A stretch of 64,000 nt of DNA, taken from Aquitalea denitrificans. Lineage in GTDB: Bacteria; Pseudomonadota; Gammaproteobacteria; Burkholderiales; Chromobacteriaceae. The position numbers and the translations under genes were made by a program. The notes beneath the pieces are model-generated. The model searched no databases and was not told the DNA's origin. It worked only from the letters and a program-made list of their open reading frames with translations. Where the stretch lies: the NCBI RefSeq assembly GCF_009856625.1, contig NZ_CP047241.1:1798001-1862000 (forward strand). Direction: 5' to 3'. Numbering within the stretch: the stretch's first letter is position 1; every line of letters starts with the position of its first letter. Positions 34,967-42,598 of the stretch are shown here, in pieces.

Positions 34967-37258
34967 GTGAAAAAAAACCAGAACCTGCTTTATGCGGTCT
35001 TGCTGTCCTCTCCACTGCTGGCCTTGCTGGCATGGGCGCTACAGCGCATGTCCGGCCTGAGCATGCCGGTGGATGTCATGCTGGCGGCATCGGCCATGCC
35101 GGCCGTGCTGCTGCTGTTGCTGGATTCATGGCGTGCCATCCGGCAGCGCGATGTCGGGGTTGATCTGCTGGCGCTGTTGTCAATTGCCGGTTCTCTGGCG
35201 CTGGATCAGCCACTGACGGCGGCCATCATCGCGGCGATGACCGCCAGCGGTCGCTGGCTGGACAGCTATGCCGCCGGGCGTGCCGAGCGCGAGATGTCCG
35301 GCCTGCTGGCCCGTGCACCTCGCCATGCCAACCGGGTGGAAGCCAATGGCCTGCAGCGGGTTGCGTTGGAGGAGGTAAGGGTTGGCGACCGGCTGCTGGT
35401 GAAGGCCGGTGAAACCGTGCCGGTAGATGGCCGGTTGCTGGATGACGCCGCCTTGCTGGACGAGTCGGCCCTTACCGGTGAAGCCAAGCCGGTTGCACAT
35501 CAAACCGGCGCACTGTTGCGCAGTGGCACGCTGAATGCCGCGGCTGCTTTCAGCATGACGGCAACCACCACGGCCGCACAAAGCACCTTCAGTGGCATCG
35601 TGAAACTGGTGTCCGAGGCCAGCCAGGCGCGGGCACCGCTTACCCGCATGGCTGACCGTTATGCGCTGTGGTTCATCCCTTTGGCATTGGGTCTGGCCGG
35701 CCTTGCCTGGCTGCTAAGCCAGGACCCGCTACGGGCGCTGGCCGTCCTGGTGGTGGCCACGCCTTGTCCGCTAGTGCTGGCCGTGCCAGTGGCCATGCTG
35801 TCGGGCATCTCCCGCTGTGCCAGCCGAGGCGTACTGGTAAAGGGCGGGGCCGTGCTGGAGGCGCTGGATCGTGCCACGCTGCTGTTTTTTGACAAGACCG
35901 GCACCCTGACTGGTGGCAAGGCCAAGCTGGTTGCCATTCACCCGGCGGTGGCCATTGCGCCCGCCGAGGTGCTGCGCTTGGCGGCAGCACTGGATCAGAT
36001 GTCCTGCAATGTGATTGCCACCGCTGTGTTGCAGGCGGCACTGGATCAGGGCGAAACCGGTCTGCCCATGCCGCAGCAACTGGAAGAAACACCAGGGGCC
36101 GGCTTGAGTGGCATGCTGGATGGTCATCGGCTGGTGTTGGGTAGCCATGCCTTTGTGGCCGGACAGCTCAAGGCCATGCCCGCCTGGGCAACGACATTGC
36201 AGGCACGTCTGGATATCGAGGGGGCCAGTGCGGTGTTTGTTGCGCGTGATGGCGAATTGCTGGGTGTACTGGAAATGTCGGACCAGCTGCGGCTGGAAAC
36301 CCCGCGCGCCCTGCGCATGTTGCGCCGTAGCGGAATCAGGCAGATCAGCATGCTGTCCGGTGATCGGCAGGATGTGGCGGAAGCCATCGGCCATGGTATC
36401 GGCGTGGACCGGATTTATGCCGGGCTACAGCCACAGGATAAGCTGCGTCAGCTGCAGCAGGCCGCCAGCCTGGGGGTCACCATCATGGTGGGGGATGGTG
36501 TAAACGATGCGCCGGCGCTCAGTGCCGCCGGTGTCGGCGTGGCAATGGGCGGGCAGGGGGCTGCTGCAGCGGCCGAGAGTGCGGGAGTCGTCTTGCTGAA
36601 CGACAGGCTGGACCGGCTGGCCGAGGCGGTGATGACCGCACATCGAACCATGGCGATTGCCCGGCAAAGCGTGATGGCCGGCATGGGCCTGTCTTTGCTG
36701 GCGATGCTGGCGGCTGCCATTGGCTATCTGCCGCCGGTTGCCGGGGCCGTGTTGCAGGAGCTGATTGATGTTGCCGTCATCCTGAATGCCCTGCGGGCGC
36801 TCGCACCGCATCCGGCACTACTGCAGACCCGGCCTTTGACAACGGATGCCGCGCAGCAACTGAATGACGAGCATGCAAAGCTGCATCCTCTGCTGCAGCA
36901 GCTGTCGGCACTGGCGCGCGGCCTGCCGCAACTGCAGCATGCCCAGCAGCTGGAGGAGCTGGCACGGCTGGATGCCATGCTGACCCAGCAGCTGCTACCG
37001 CATGAAAAAATGGAAGAGCAGCATGTCTACCCGGCCATGGCGCAGGTGCTGGGCGGTGAGGACCCGCTGGCTGCGCTGAGCCGCAGCCATCAGGAAATTT
37101 TCAAGCTCTCCCGCAAGCTGGCCATGCAGATAGCCACCTTGCCCCGGCCTGCATCACAGCTGGAAATACTGGAGTTGCAACGCACGCTGTACAGCCTGGA
37201 TACGGTGTTGCAACTGCATTTTGCCCAGGAAGACGAGCTGTATCAGAGCATGAGCTGA
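34967..37258 (+). CDS. P1B-type metal ATPase with C-terminal hemerythrin-like domain
   Basis: A 763-residue heavy-metal pump with no N-terminal HMA domain. Visible motifs are ALTGEAKP, the membrane metal site TPCPLVLAVPVA, the phosphorylation site DKTGTLTGG, and GDGVNDAPALSAAG. The usual SxHP motif of the N domain is not recognisable; the aligned stretch reads DQMSCNVIA. Residues about 625-763 form a hemerythrin-like four-helix domain (DEHAKLH, LLPHEKMEEQHVYP, SRSHQEIF, LHFAQEDELY). TPCPL plus hemerythrin is the hallmark of P1B-5 ATPases linked to Ni, Co or Fe. The GTG start has a weak ribosome site. Confidence 0.88.
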   Translation: MKKNQNLLYAVLLSSPLLALLAWALQRMSGLSMPVDVMLAASAMPAVLLLLLDSWRAIRQRDVGVDLLALLSIAGSLALDQPLTAAIIAAMTASGRWLDSYAAGRAEREMSGLLARAPRHANRVEANGLQRVALEEVRVGDRLLVKAGETVPVDGRLLDDAALLDESALTGEAKPVAHQTGALLRSGTLNAAAAFSMTATTTAAQSTFSGIVKLVSEASQARAPLTRMADRYALWFIPLALGLAGLAWLLSQDPLRALAVLVVATPCPLVLAVPVAMLSGISRCASRGVLVKGGAVLEALDRATLLFFDKTGTLTGGKAKLVAIHPAVAIAPAEVLRLAAALDQMSCNVIATAVLQAALDQGETGLPMPQQLEETPGAGLSGMLDGHRLVLGSHAFVAGQLKAMPAWATTLQARLDIEGASAVFVARDGELLGVLEMSDQLRLETPRALRMLRRSGIRQISMLSGDRQDVAEAIGHGIGVDRIYAGLQPQDKLRQLQQAASLGVTIMVGDGVNDAPALSAAGVGVAMGGQGAAAAAESAGVVLLNDRLDRLAEAVMTAHRTMAIARQSVMAGMGLSLLAMLAAAIGYLPPVAGAVLQELIDVAVILNALRALAPHPALLQTRPLTTDAAQQLNDEHAKLHPLLQQLSALARGLPQLQHAQQLEELARLDAMLTQQLLPHEKMEEQHVYPAMAQVLGGEDPLAALSRSHQEIFKLSRKLAMQIATLPRPASQLEILELQRTLYSLDTVLQLHFAQEDELYQSMS

Positions 37259-37265
37259 TGCGGCC

Positions 37266-38072
37266 TCAGTCCCAGTCCGGGGCCAGACCGGCGGGGTTCA
37301 CCTCGCGGCCATTACGCTCCAGGCTGGCAATGGCGGCCATGTCCTCGGCGCTCAGGCGCAGCTGCATTGCCTGCAGATTGCTGGCCAGGTTTTCGCGGCG
37401 GGTGGATGAAGGAATGACGGAATAACCCAGCTGCATGGCCCAGGCCAATGCCACCTGGGCAACCGTGGCCTGATGGCGGCGGGCAATGTCGGCCAGTAGC
37501 GGATCGCCCAGCACTTTGCCATAGGCCAGGGTCATGTAGGAGGTGACGTGGATGCCTGCATCCTGCAGGAAGCCGGCCAGTTTGCGGTTTTGCAGATAGG
37601 GACTCAGTTCGATCTGATTGGTGGCGATGGCCTGTTGGCCAACGGCAGCAATGGCCTGTCGGGTGAGATCGATATTGAAGTTGGACACGCCGATACGACG
37701 CGTCAGCCCCTGTTGCTGCGCCCGGGCCAGTGCCGTCATGCACTCTTCCACGGCAATGCCGTGCTCGGGTGCCGGCCAGTGGATGAGCGTCAGGTTCACG
37801 TGGTCTGTTCGCAGCTTGTCCAGGCTTTGCATCAGGCTGGGTAGCAGCTTGTCCGCGGACATATGCTCCACCCAGATCTTGGTAGTGAGAAACAGCTGGT
37901 CGCGGGCGATGCCGGATGCGGCAATGGCCTGTCCTACTTCGGCTTCGTTGTCATAGATCTGCGCAGTGTCGATGGTGCGGTAGCCCAGTTCGAGGGCGGT
38001 GCTGACCGAATCGATGACCTGCTGGCCTTGCAGGCGGAAAGTGCCGAGGCCGAAGGCGGGAATCTTGTTCAT
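37266..38072 (-). CDS. Aldo/keto reductase
   Basis: A 268-residue NADPH-dependent (alpha/beta)8-barrel reductase of the YafB/DkgB type. It starts PAFGLGTFRLQGQQVIDSV. The catalytic Asp and Tyr lie in YRTIDTAQIYDNEAEVG, Lys in FLTTKIWVE, and His in LTLIHWP. VIPSSTRRENLASNLQA is the cofactor-binding end. It is convergent with the metal ATPase (7 bases apart) and downstream of the MFS gene on the same strand; the pair may be co-transcribed. Confidence 0.9.
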   Translation of the reverse strand: MNKIPAFGLGTFRLQGQQVIDSVSTALELGYRTIDTAQIYDNEAEVGQAIAASGIARDQLFLTTKIWVEHMSADKLLPSLMQSLDKLRTDHVNLTLIHWPAPEHGIAVEECMTALARAQQQGLTRRIGVSNFNIDLTRQAIAAVGQQAIATNQIELSPYLQNRKLAGFLQDAGIHVTSYMTLAYGKVLGDPLLADIARRHQATVAQVALAWAMQLGYSVIPSSTRRENLASNLQAMQLRLSAEDMAAIASLERNGREVNPAGLAPDWD

Positions 38073-38133
38073 GGTGTGTGCTCCATGGTGAGTAAATGGG
38101 GTGGCTGGCGGGGCGGTTGCCCCGGCATGAAAA

Positions 38134-39360
38134 TCAGGATTTGACCTGGCAGGTTTCGGTGCGTGCGCCCTGTGCTGCCTGCCGTTGCCGGGCCAGTTGG
38201 GCCAGCACCAGCAGCAGGCCCGCGCCTGCGATCAACGCGCCGACAATCGGGACAGCTGCATAGCCCAGCCCTGTCGAGATGGCGGCACCACCGGCAGCGG
38301 CCCCCAGCGCATTACCCAGGTTGAATGCACCGACATTGACCGAGGACGCCAGCCCGGGTGCTTCTGCAGCAGCCCGCATCACCCGCATCTGCAATGGAGG
38401 CACCACGGCAAAGGTGGCAATGCCCCATACCACGATGGCAAAGGCAGCTCCGCCATGGCTTTGCGCCAGCTGCGGGAAAGCCAGCATGATGGCAACCAGC
38501 AGGGTAAGAAAGACGATCAGGCTGCCGTTGAGCGTGCGGTCGGCCAGCCGGCCACCGGCCAGATTGCCGATCGAGAAACCGACTCCCACCAGCACCAGCA
38601 TGGCTGTGACAAAGCCGGGTGTGGCTCCGGTCAGCTGTTGCAGCGTCGGCGCGATATAGGTGTAGAGCGTGAACATGCCACCAGAACCCAGCACGGTCGT
38701 GGCCATGGCCGTCAGTACCTGCGGGCGGGTCAGCACCTTCAGCTCACGTCTTACCTGCGGTGCCTGTCCGGCCTCGCCACGCGGCAAGGCAAGCCGCAGG
38801 GTCAGCATGGTGATTAGTCCCAGCACGGCAGTGGCGGCAAACGACATCCGCCAGCCTATGGCCTGCCCCAGCCAGGTGGCAGCCGGTACGCCGCCGATAT
38901 TGGCGATGGTCAGTCCCATAAACATGGTGGCAACGGCGCTGGCCTGTTTGTGGCGCGGCACCACGCTGGCCGCCACCAGTGAACCCAGTCCGAAAAATGC
39001 ACCGTGATTGAGACTGGTCACCAGGCGGGCCAGCAGCAGTGTGGTGTAGTCGGTTGACACGGCGGACAGCAGATTACCCACGGTGAAAATGCTCATCAGT
39101 ACAATCAGGGCCCGGCGGCGCGGCCAGTGCGACAGCAAGATGGTCATCAGCGGTGCACCCAGCATCACGCCAATGGCGTAGGCGGTGATCAGCATGCCGG
39201 CAGCCGGAATGGATGCATGCACGCCCTGCGCAATGACCGGCAGCAGGCCCATGGGCGAGAACTCGGTGGTGCCGATGCTGAATGCACCCATGGCCAGTGC
39301 CAGCAAAGACAGCCAGGCCTTGTCGCTACTGGACGGCACAGTGTTTGCTATCGGGCTCAT
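38134..39360 (-). CDS. MFS transporter (drug/sugar efflux type)
   Basis: A 408-residue, 12-helix major facilitator. The first helix reads LALAMGAFSIGTTEFSPMGLLPVIAQ, a signature of the AraJ/YdhP-like efflux branch, and motif A is near GAPLMTILLSHWPRRRALI. Its start codon overlaps the stop of a 32-residue reading frame (ATGA), suggesting coupling. The divergent LysR gene at 39615 is the probable regulator. Substrate cannot be read from the sequence. Confidence 0.9.
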   Translation of the reverse strand: MSPIANTVPSSSDKAWLSLLALAMGAFSIGTTEFSPMGLLPVIAQGVHASIPAAGMLITAYAIGVMLGAPLMTILLSHWPRRRALIVLMSIFTVGNLLSAVSTDYTTLLLARLVTSLNHGAFFGLGSLVAASVVPRHKQASAVATMFMGLTIANIGGVPAATWLGQAIGWRMSFAATAVLGLITMLTLRLALPRGEAGQAPQVRRELKVLTRPQVLTAMATTVLGSGGMFTLYTYIAPTLQQLTGATPGFVTAMLVLVGVGFSIGNLAGGRLADRTLNGSLIVFLTLLVAIMLAFPQLAQSHGGAAFAIVVWGIATFAVVPPLQMRVMRAAAEAPGLASSVNVGAFNLGNALGAAAGGAAISTGLGYAAVPIVGALIAGAGLLLVLAQLARQRQAAQGARTETCQVKS

Positions 39361-39455
39361 TGCTGCCCCTCCGGGTGCTGGGTGTGTTGTGGTAGCGCTC
39401 GCTCAGTGCTGTCGGGAATGGCGAGGTTGATGACATAAGGGGTGGGTGTGGGCAT
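39357..39455 (-). CDS. Possible 32-residue leader peptide coupled to the MFS gene
   Basis: ATG 39455 has a good site AGGAAA 8 bases upstream. The frame runs MPTPTPYVINLAIPDSTERA and 12 more residues to a TGA that overlaps the MFS ATG. The spacing, strong ribosome site and stop/start overlap suggest a translated leader or small protein rather than chance, but no family is recognised. Confidence 0.5.
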   Translation of the reverse strand: MPTPTPYVINLAIPDSTERALPQHTQHPEGQQ

Positions 39456-39597
39456 GTGGCTGCTTTCCTGGTTGCTGGCGGCATTGCCCATTCCTGCCTG
39501 GCAAGACGGGTAGGCAGGAATGGGGTGTCGACTAGGGACTGCCTGCAGTGTGCCTGCTTTGCTTTTGCACAAAAAGCAGGTTATAAACGAAATTATT

Positions 39598-39612
39598 TTG
39601 AATTAAATTCAA
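39598..39612. promoter_or_regulatory. Perfect palindrome directly before the lysR start
   Basis: TTGAATT-A-AATTCAA is a perfect 15-base dyad ending two bases before the ATG of the LysR gene. It occupies the ribosome-binding region, so a bound regulator could block its own expression; it may also serve the divergent MFS promoter. Confidence 0.5.
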
Positions 39613-39614
39613 TA

Positions 39615-40541
39615 ATGAACATCACGCTGGATGAAATGCAGGTATTTGCCACCGTGGTGGATGCCGGGTCGATTACTGCCGCAGCCCAGCAACTGGGTCT
39701 GACCGTGTCAGCGTGCAGCCGTTCGCTGGGGCGGCTGGAAGAAAAGCTGGAGACGACCTTGCTGCGCCGTACCACACGGCGGCTGGAACTGACCGAGGAG
39801 GGCCAGGCCTTTCTGCACAATGCCCGCACCATCATGGAATCGGTAGAGCGTGCCGAGGAGCAGATGCGCGCACGCCGGGCCATGCCGTCGGGGCGTTTGC
39901 GCATTGATGCGGCATCACCCTTCATGCTGCATGTCATCGTGCCGCTGGTGCAGGCGTATCGTGCGCGTTTTCCGCAGGTGGAGCTGGAGCTGAACAGCAA
40001 TGAAGGCATCATCGACTTGCTGGAACGCCGTACCGATGTTGCCATCCGCATTGGCCAGTTGAAGGATTCCACCCTGCATAGCCGGTTGATTGCCTATAGC
40101 CAGGTGCGCCTGCTGGCCAGCCCGGCCTATCTGGCGGCGCATGGCCAGCCGCAAACCATGGCCGAACTGGACCGACATGTGCTGCTGGGCTTCAGCGAGC
40201 CGGAGTCGCTCAATCTGTGGCCACTGCCCGGCAGCGATGGCGGGTATTTGCGGATAACGCCGACAGTACGTGCCTCCAGTGGCGAAACGCTGCGCCAGCT
40301 GGCGCTCACGGGTAATGGCATCGCCTGCCTGTCGGATTTCATGACGGCGGCGGATCGCGCTGCCGGCCATCTGCTGCCGCTGCTGCCGGCGCATACCCAG
40401 GAGATGCTGCAGCCGGTGCAGGCGGTTTACTACCGCAATACGGCGGTTTCGGCGCGTATTGCTTCTTTTGTCGATTTTCTGATTGAAGCGCTGGGGGATC
40501 CGCTGCCACAGCGGCAGCTTGCCGCTTGGCTGGCCGGCTGA
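39615..40541 (+). CDS. LysR-family regulator
   Basis: ATG 39615 gives 308 residues, starting MNITLDEMQVFATVVDAGSI, a standard LysR N-terminus with the helix-turn-helix AAAQQLGLTVSACSRSLGRLE. The effector domain follows (GRLRIDAASPFMLHVIVPLV, DVAIRIGQLKDSTLHSR). No clear Shine-Dalgarno sequence is present; the upstream bases are taken up by a palindrome. It is divergent from the MFS transporter, which it probably regulates. Confidence 0.88.
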   Translation: MNITLDEMQVFATVVDAGSITAAAQQLGLTVSACSRSLGRLEEKLETTLLRRTTRRLELTEEGQAFLHNARTIMESVERAEEQMRARRAMPSGRLRIDAASPFMLHVIVPLVQAYRARFPQVELELNSNEGIIDLLERRTDVAIRIGQLKDSTLHSRLIAYSQVRLLASPAYLAAHGQPQTMAELDRHVLLGFSEPESLNLWPLPGSDGGYLRITPTVRASSGETLRQLALTGNGIACLSDFMTAADRAAGHLLPLLPAHTQEMLQPVQAVYYRNTAVSARIASFVDFLIEALGDPLPQRQLAAWLAG

Positions 40542-40712
40542 TGCGGCCTTGTTTGCGGGCTGCGGCCCAGCGGTGACAACACCGGTTCCGGACGCTGCCT
40601 GCGGCAGGCAAAGACTACCCGCCGGATGTGGTAATGGTCAGCCTGGGCATGGCGCAGGATGGCGAGCTGGCGGTCCTGTATCCGTCACGCTTAGCGCAGC
40701 AGAAAGCCGCGG

Positions 40713-40781
40713 CCAACTGGCCTTGCCGCTGCTGTAGGCACGCCCCTTACGTGCATGCGCACGGCAGCATGCGTGTAGTTC
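40713..40781 (-). pseudogene. Remnant of a proline-racemase-family gene
   Basis: On the minus strand a short stretch reads HAAVRMHV and, after a one-base shift, GRAYSSGKASW. The intact hydroxyproline-family gene at 52998 has HAAVRVHVGGRAYYSGKASW near its C-terminus, and the two DNA stretches are clearly alike base by base. Similarity ends on both sides. It appears to be the decayed 3' part of a second copy or relative, lying in a 260-base gap with no intact gene. Confidence 0.65.
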
Positions 40782-40800
40782 TAATGGCATTCGCCATGGC

Positions 40801-41778
40801 TCACCCTTGTTCGCGCTCCAGTATCTTATTGGCCAGGTGGTGGCCGCTGAGCCAGGCACCTTCCACCTTGCCGCCATGCAGCCAGTCGCCACACAGTCCA
40901 ATGCCCAGCGTTGCATCCCACACACTGCCGAGGTTACTTGCCTCACAGTCGGCGTAGCGCCAACGGTGTGCAGAACTGGCTACCGCAGGCGGCCCACCCA
41001 GTTGTTCAAATGCCATCAGCAGGGCTTGCTTAACGCTGGCGGCGTCATCTTCCAGATGTGCAGCACTCCAGTGCGCATTCGCTTGCAGTACCCAACATTC
41101 CTGTCCGCTGCGGCCCGGTTTGCTGTTGTTGCGGGCCAGCCAGCGTAGCGGGCCTGAATTGACAAAAGCAGCCTCAAATCCGAGCTGTGCCGGCTCTTCC
41201 AGTTGGGCCATGACGGTCCAGCAAGGCAGCATGCGGTGAGCTGCAGCCAAGGTGGATAGCGAGGGTGAGGCCTGTGCCAGCAGCGAGGCTGCCTGGGGCG
41301 ATGGTAAAGCCACCACTACCTGGGAGTGGATTCCAGAAAGCTGACCGTGTTCAGCATTGCTTAGCCGCCAGCCATCGGCTGCGTGGATCAGCCCCTGGAT
41401 AGTGTGACTGGTGTGGACTTCCAGCCCGGCGGCCAGTGCTTTGGCCGGTGCAGACATGCCTGGCACGCCAAGGTAGCGTACCGGGGCGTCATGCGCCGGT
41501 ACCTGACTGCTGCCCAGCACGGCGGGGTGGGCCTGCCAGATGGCGACACTGCCGTTACCCAGCCAGTTTTGGACTTGCTGTTGGAAGAGCGGATGGCGAG
41601 CAGTGAAATATTGCGCACCGTGATCGGCCTGCCAGCCTTCGCCCCGCCGAGTGCACAAGCGGCCTCCCAGCCCACGGCCTTTATCAAAAACGACGACGTG
41701 ATGACCGGCATCGCGCAGGGTGGCGGCGCAAGAAAGGCCGGCAATGCCGGCTCCGATGATGGCGATGGATTTGCGCAT
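40801..41778 (-). CDS. FAD/NAD(P)-binding oxidoreductase, renalase-like
   Basis: A 325-residue flavoprotein. It starts KSIAIIGAGIAGLSCAATL, the dinucleotide-binding GxGxxG motif, followed by VVVFDKGRGLGGRLCTRR and DHGAQYFTARHP, typical of renalase-type amine oxidases. CGDWLHGGKVEGAWLSG near the C-terminus is the second FAD contact. It is the last gene of the minus-strand photolyase/lipid operon (26 bases after the preceding gene). Substrate unknown. Confidence 0.87.
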   Translation of the reverse strand: MRKSIAIIGAGIAGLSCAATLRDAGHHVVVFDKGRGLGGRLCTRRGEGWQADHGAQYFTARHPLFQQQVQNWLGNGSVAIWQAHPAVLGSSQVPAHDAPVRYLGVPGMSAPAKALAAGLEVHTSHTIQGLIHAADGWRLSNAEHGQLSGIHSQVVVALPSPQAASLLAQASPSLSTLAAAHRMLPCWTVMAQLEEPAQLGFEAAFVNSGPLRWLARNNSKPGRSGQECWVLQANAHWSAAHLEDDAASVKQALLMAFEQLGGPPAVASSAHRWRYADCEASNLGSVWDATLGIGLCGDWLHGGKVEGAWLSGHHLANKILEREQG

Positions 41779-41804
41779 GGATGTCTGGTTTTCATGTATG
41801 AGGA

Positions 41805-42029
41805 TCAGTGCCAGCCTTGCTGCCAGTGTTCGGCATCGGTCAGCGTTTTCCAGGGAATGATGCGGCTGTGGCGGCTATGGACGGCTTCCAGCTCCACTTC
41901 GGTGATGGCGGCCTGTGGATCCTCTGGCTGTAGCACCCGCACCACCAGGAAGTGTTTTTCCTTATTACGTGGCTGCAGTGCGGTCCATTTGCTTAACAGC
42001 AGCTTGCGTGGATTGAGTTTGATGCGCAT
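41805..42029 (-). CDS. Small Trp-rich protein (TIGR02450 family)
   Basis: A 74-residue protein starting MRIKLNPRKLLLSKWTALQP and ending AVHSRHSRIIPWKTLTD plus a Trp-rich tail. This is the conserved small Trp-rich family (TIGR02450) often found next to photolyase genes. No enzymatic motif; role unknown. It starts 3 bases after the lipocalin gene, so it is part of the operon. Confidence 0.85.
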   Translation of the reverse strand: MRIKLNPRKLLLSKWTALQPRNKEKHFLVVRVLQPEDPQAAITEVELEAVHSRHSRIIPWKTLTDAEHWQQGWH

Positions 42030-42032
42030 GGC

Positions 42033-42575
42033 TCAGTCGTTGCTGCGGGTCTGGCTGACCTGGGTCAGCTTGTCGGTGTCGAAGCCCAGCTGCCGCGCCT
42101 GCGCCAGCAGTTTGGCCAGCACTGCATCCGGCAAGCGCTTTTCTCGCGCCAGAATCCACAGGTAAGAACGATCATTGCCAGCCACCATGGACCAGCGGTA
42201 ATCAGGATCCAGCGCCACTACGTGATAGCCGCCATAGAAGGGCCCGAAGAAGGACACTTTCAAGGAGCCGCTGTGCGGATCACCATTAAACAGTGCCCGG
42301 CCTTCTGCCTGTTTCCAGCGCCCGGCCTCACTGTCAAAGCCACGGTTGATCACGCTGACGCTGCCATCGGCTTTGGGTGCGTAGCTGGCGCTGACATCAC
42401 TCAGGCCGCGCTCGAAGCTGTGGTCCAGCCGGGCGATTTCATACCACTTGCCACTATAGCGTTGCAATTCGAAGCCGCTAACCGGGGTAATGCCCGGTGG
42501 CGGCAGGGTGGAGCAGGCGGTCAGCAACACGCCGCAGCCGATGAGGACGAAGTGGGATAGTCGAGGAAGGCGCAT
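42033..42575 (-). CDS. Lipocalin-family outer-membrane lipoprotein (Blc-like)
   Basis: ATG 42575 gives a 180-residue precursor with a lipobox LLTAC at about residue 20. The mature part shows the lipocalin signatures FELQRYSGKWYEIARLDHSFE (first strand with GxW) and YRWSMVAGNDRSYLWILARE (second conserved region). Bacterial Blc lipocalins bind lysophospholipids or damaged fatty acids, which fits the lipid-modifying genes of this operon. It overlaps nothing; the photolyase gene ends 24 bases upstream. Confidence 0.9.
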   Translation of the reverse strand: MRLPRLSHFVLIGCGVLLTACSTLPPPGITPVSGFELQRYSGKWYEIARLDHSFERGLSDVSASYAPKADGSVSVINRGFDSEAGRWKQAEGRALFNGDPHSGSLKVSFFGPFYGGYHVVALDPDYRWSMVAGNDRSYLWILAREKRLPDAVLAKLLAQARQLGFDTDKLTQVSQTRSND

Positions 42576-42598
42576 GGTGTTTTCCTTGGGTGAGGGAG

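Noticed and set aside
40596..40610. Terminator after the LysR gene (TGCCTG-CGG-CAGGCA)
   Set aside because: A short perfect hairpin, but no T run on either strand.
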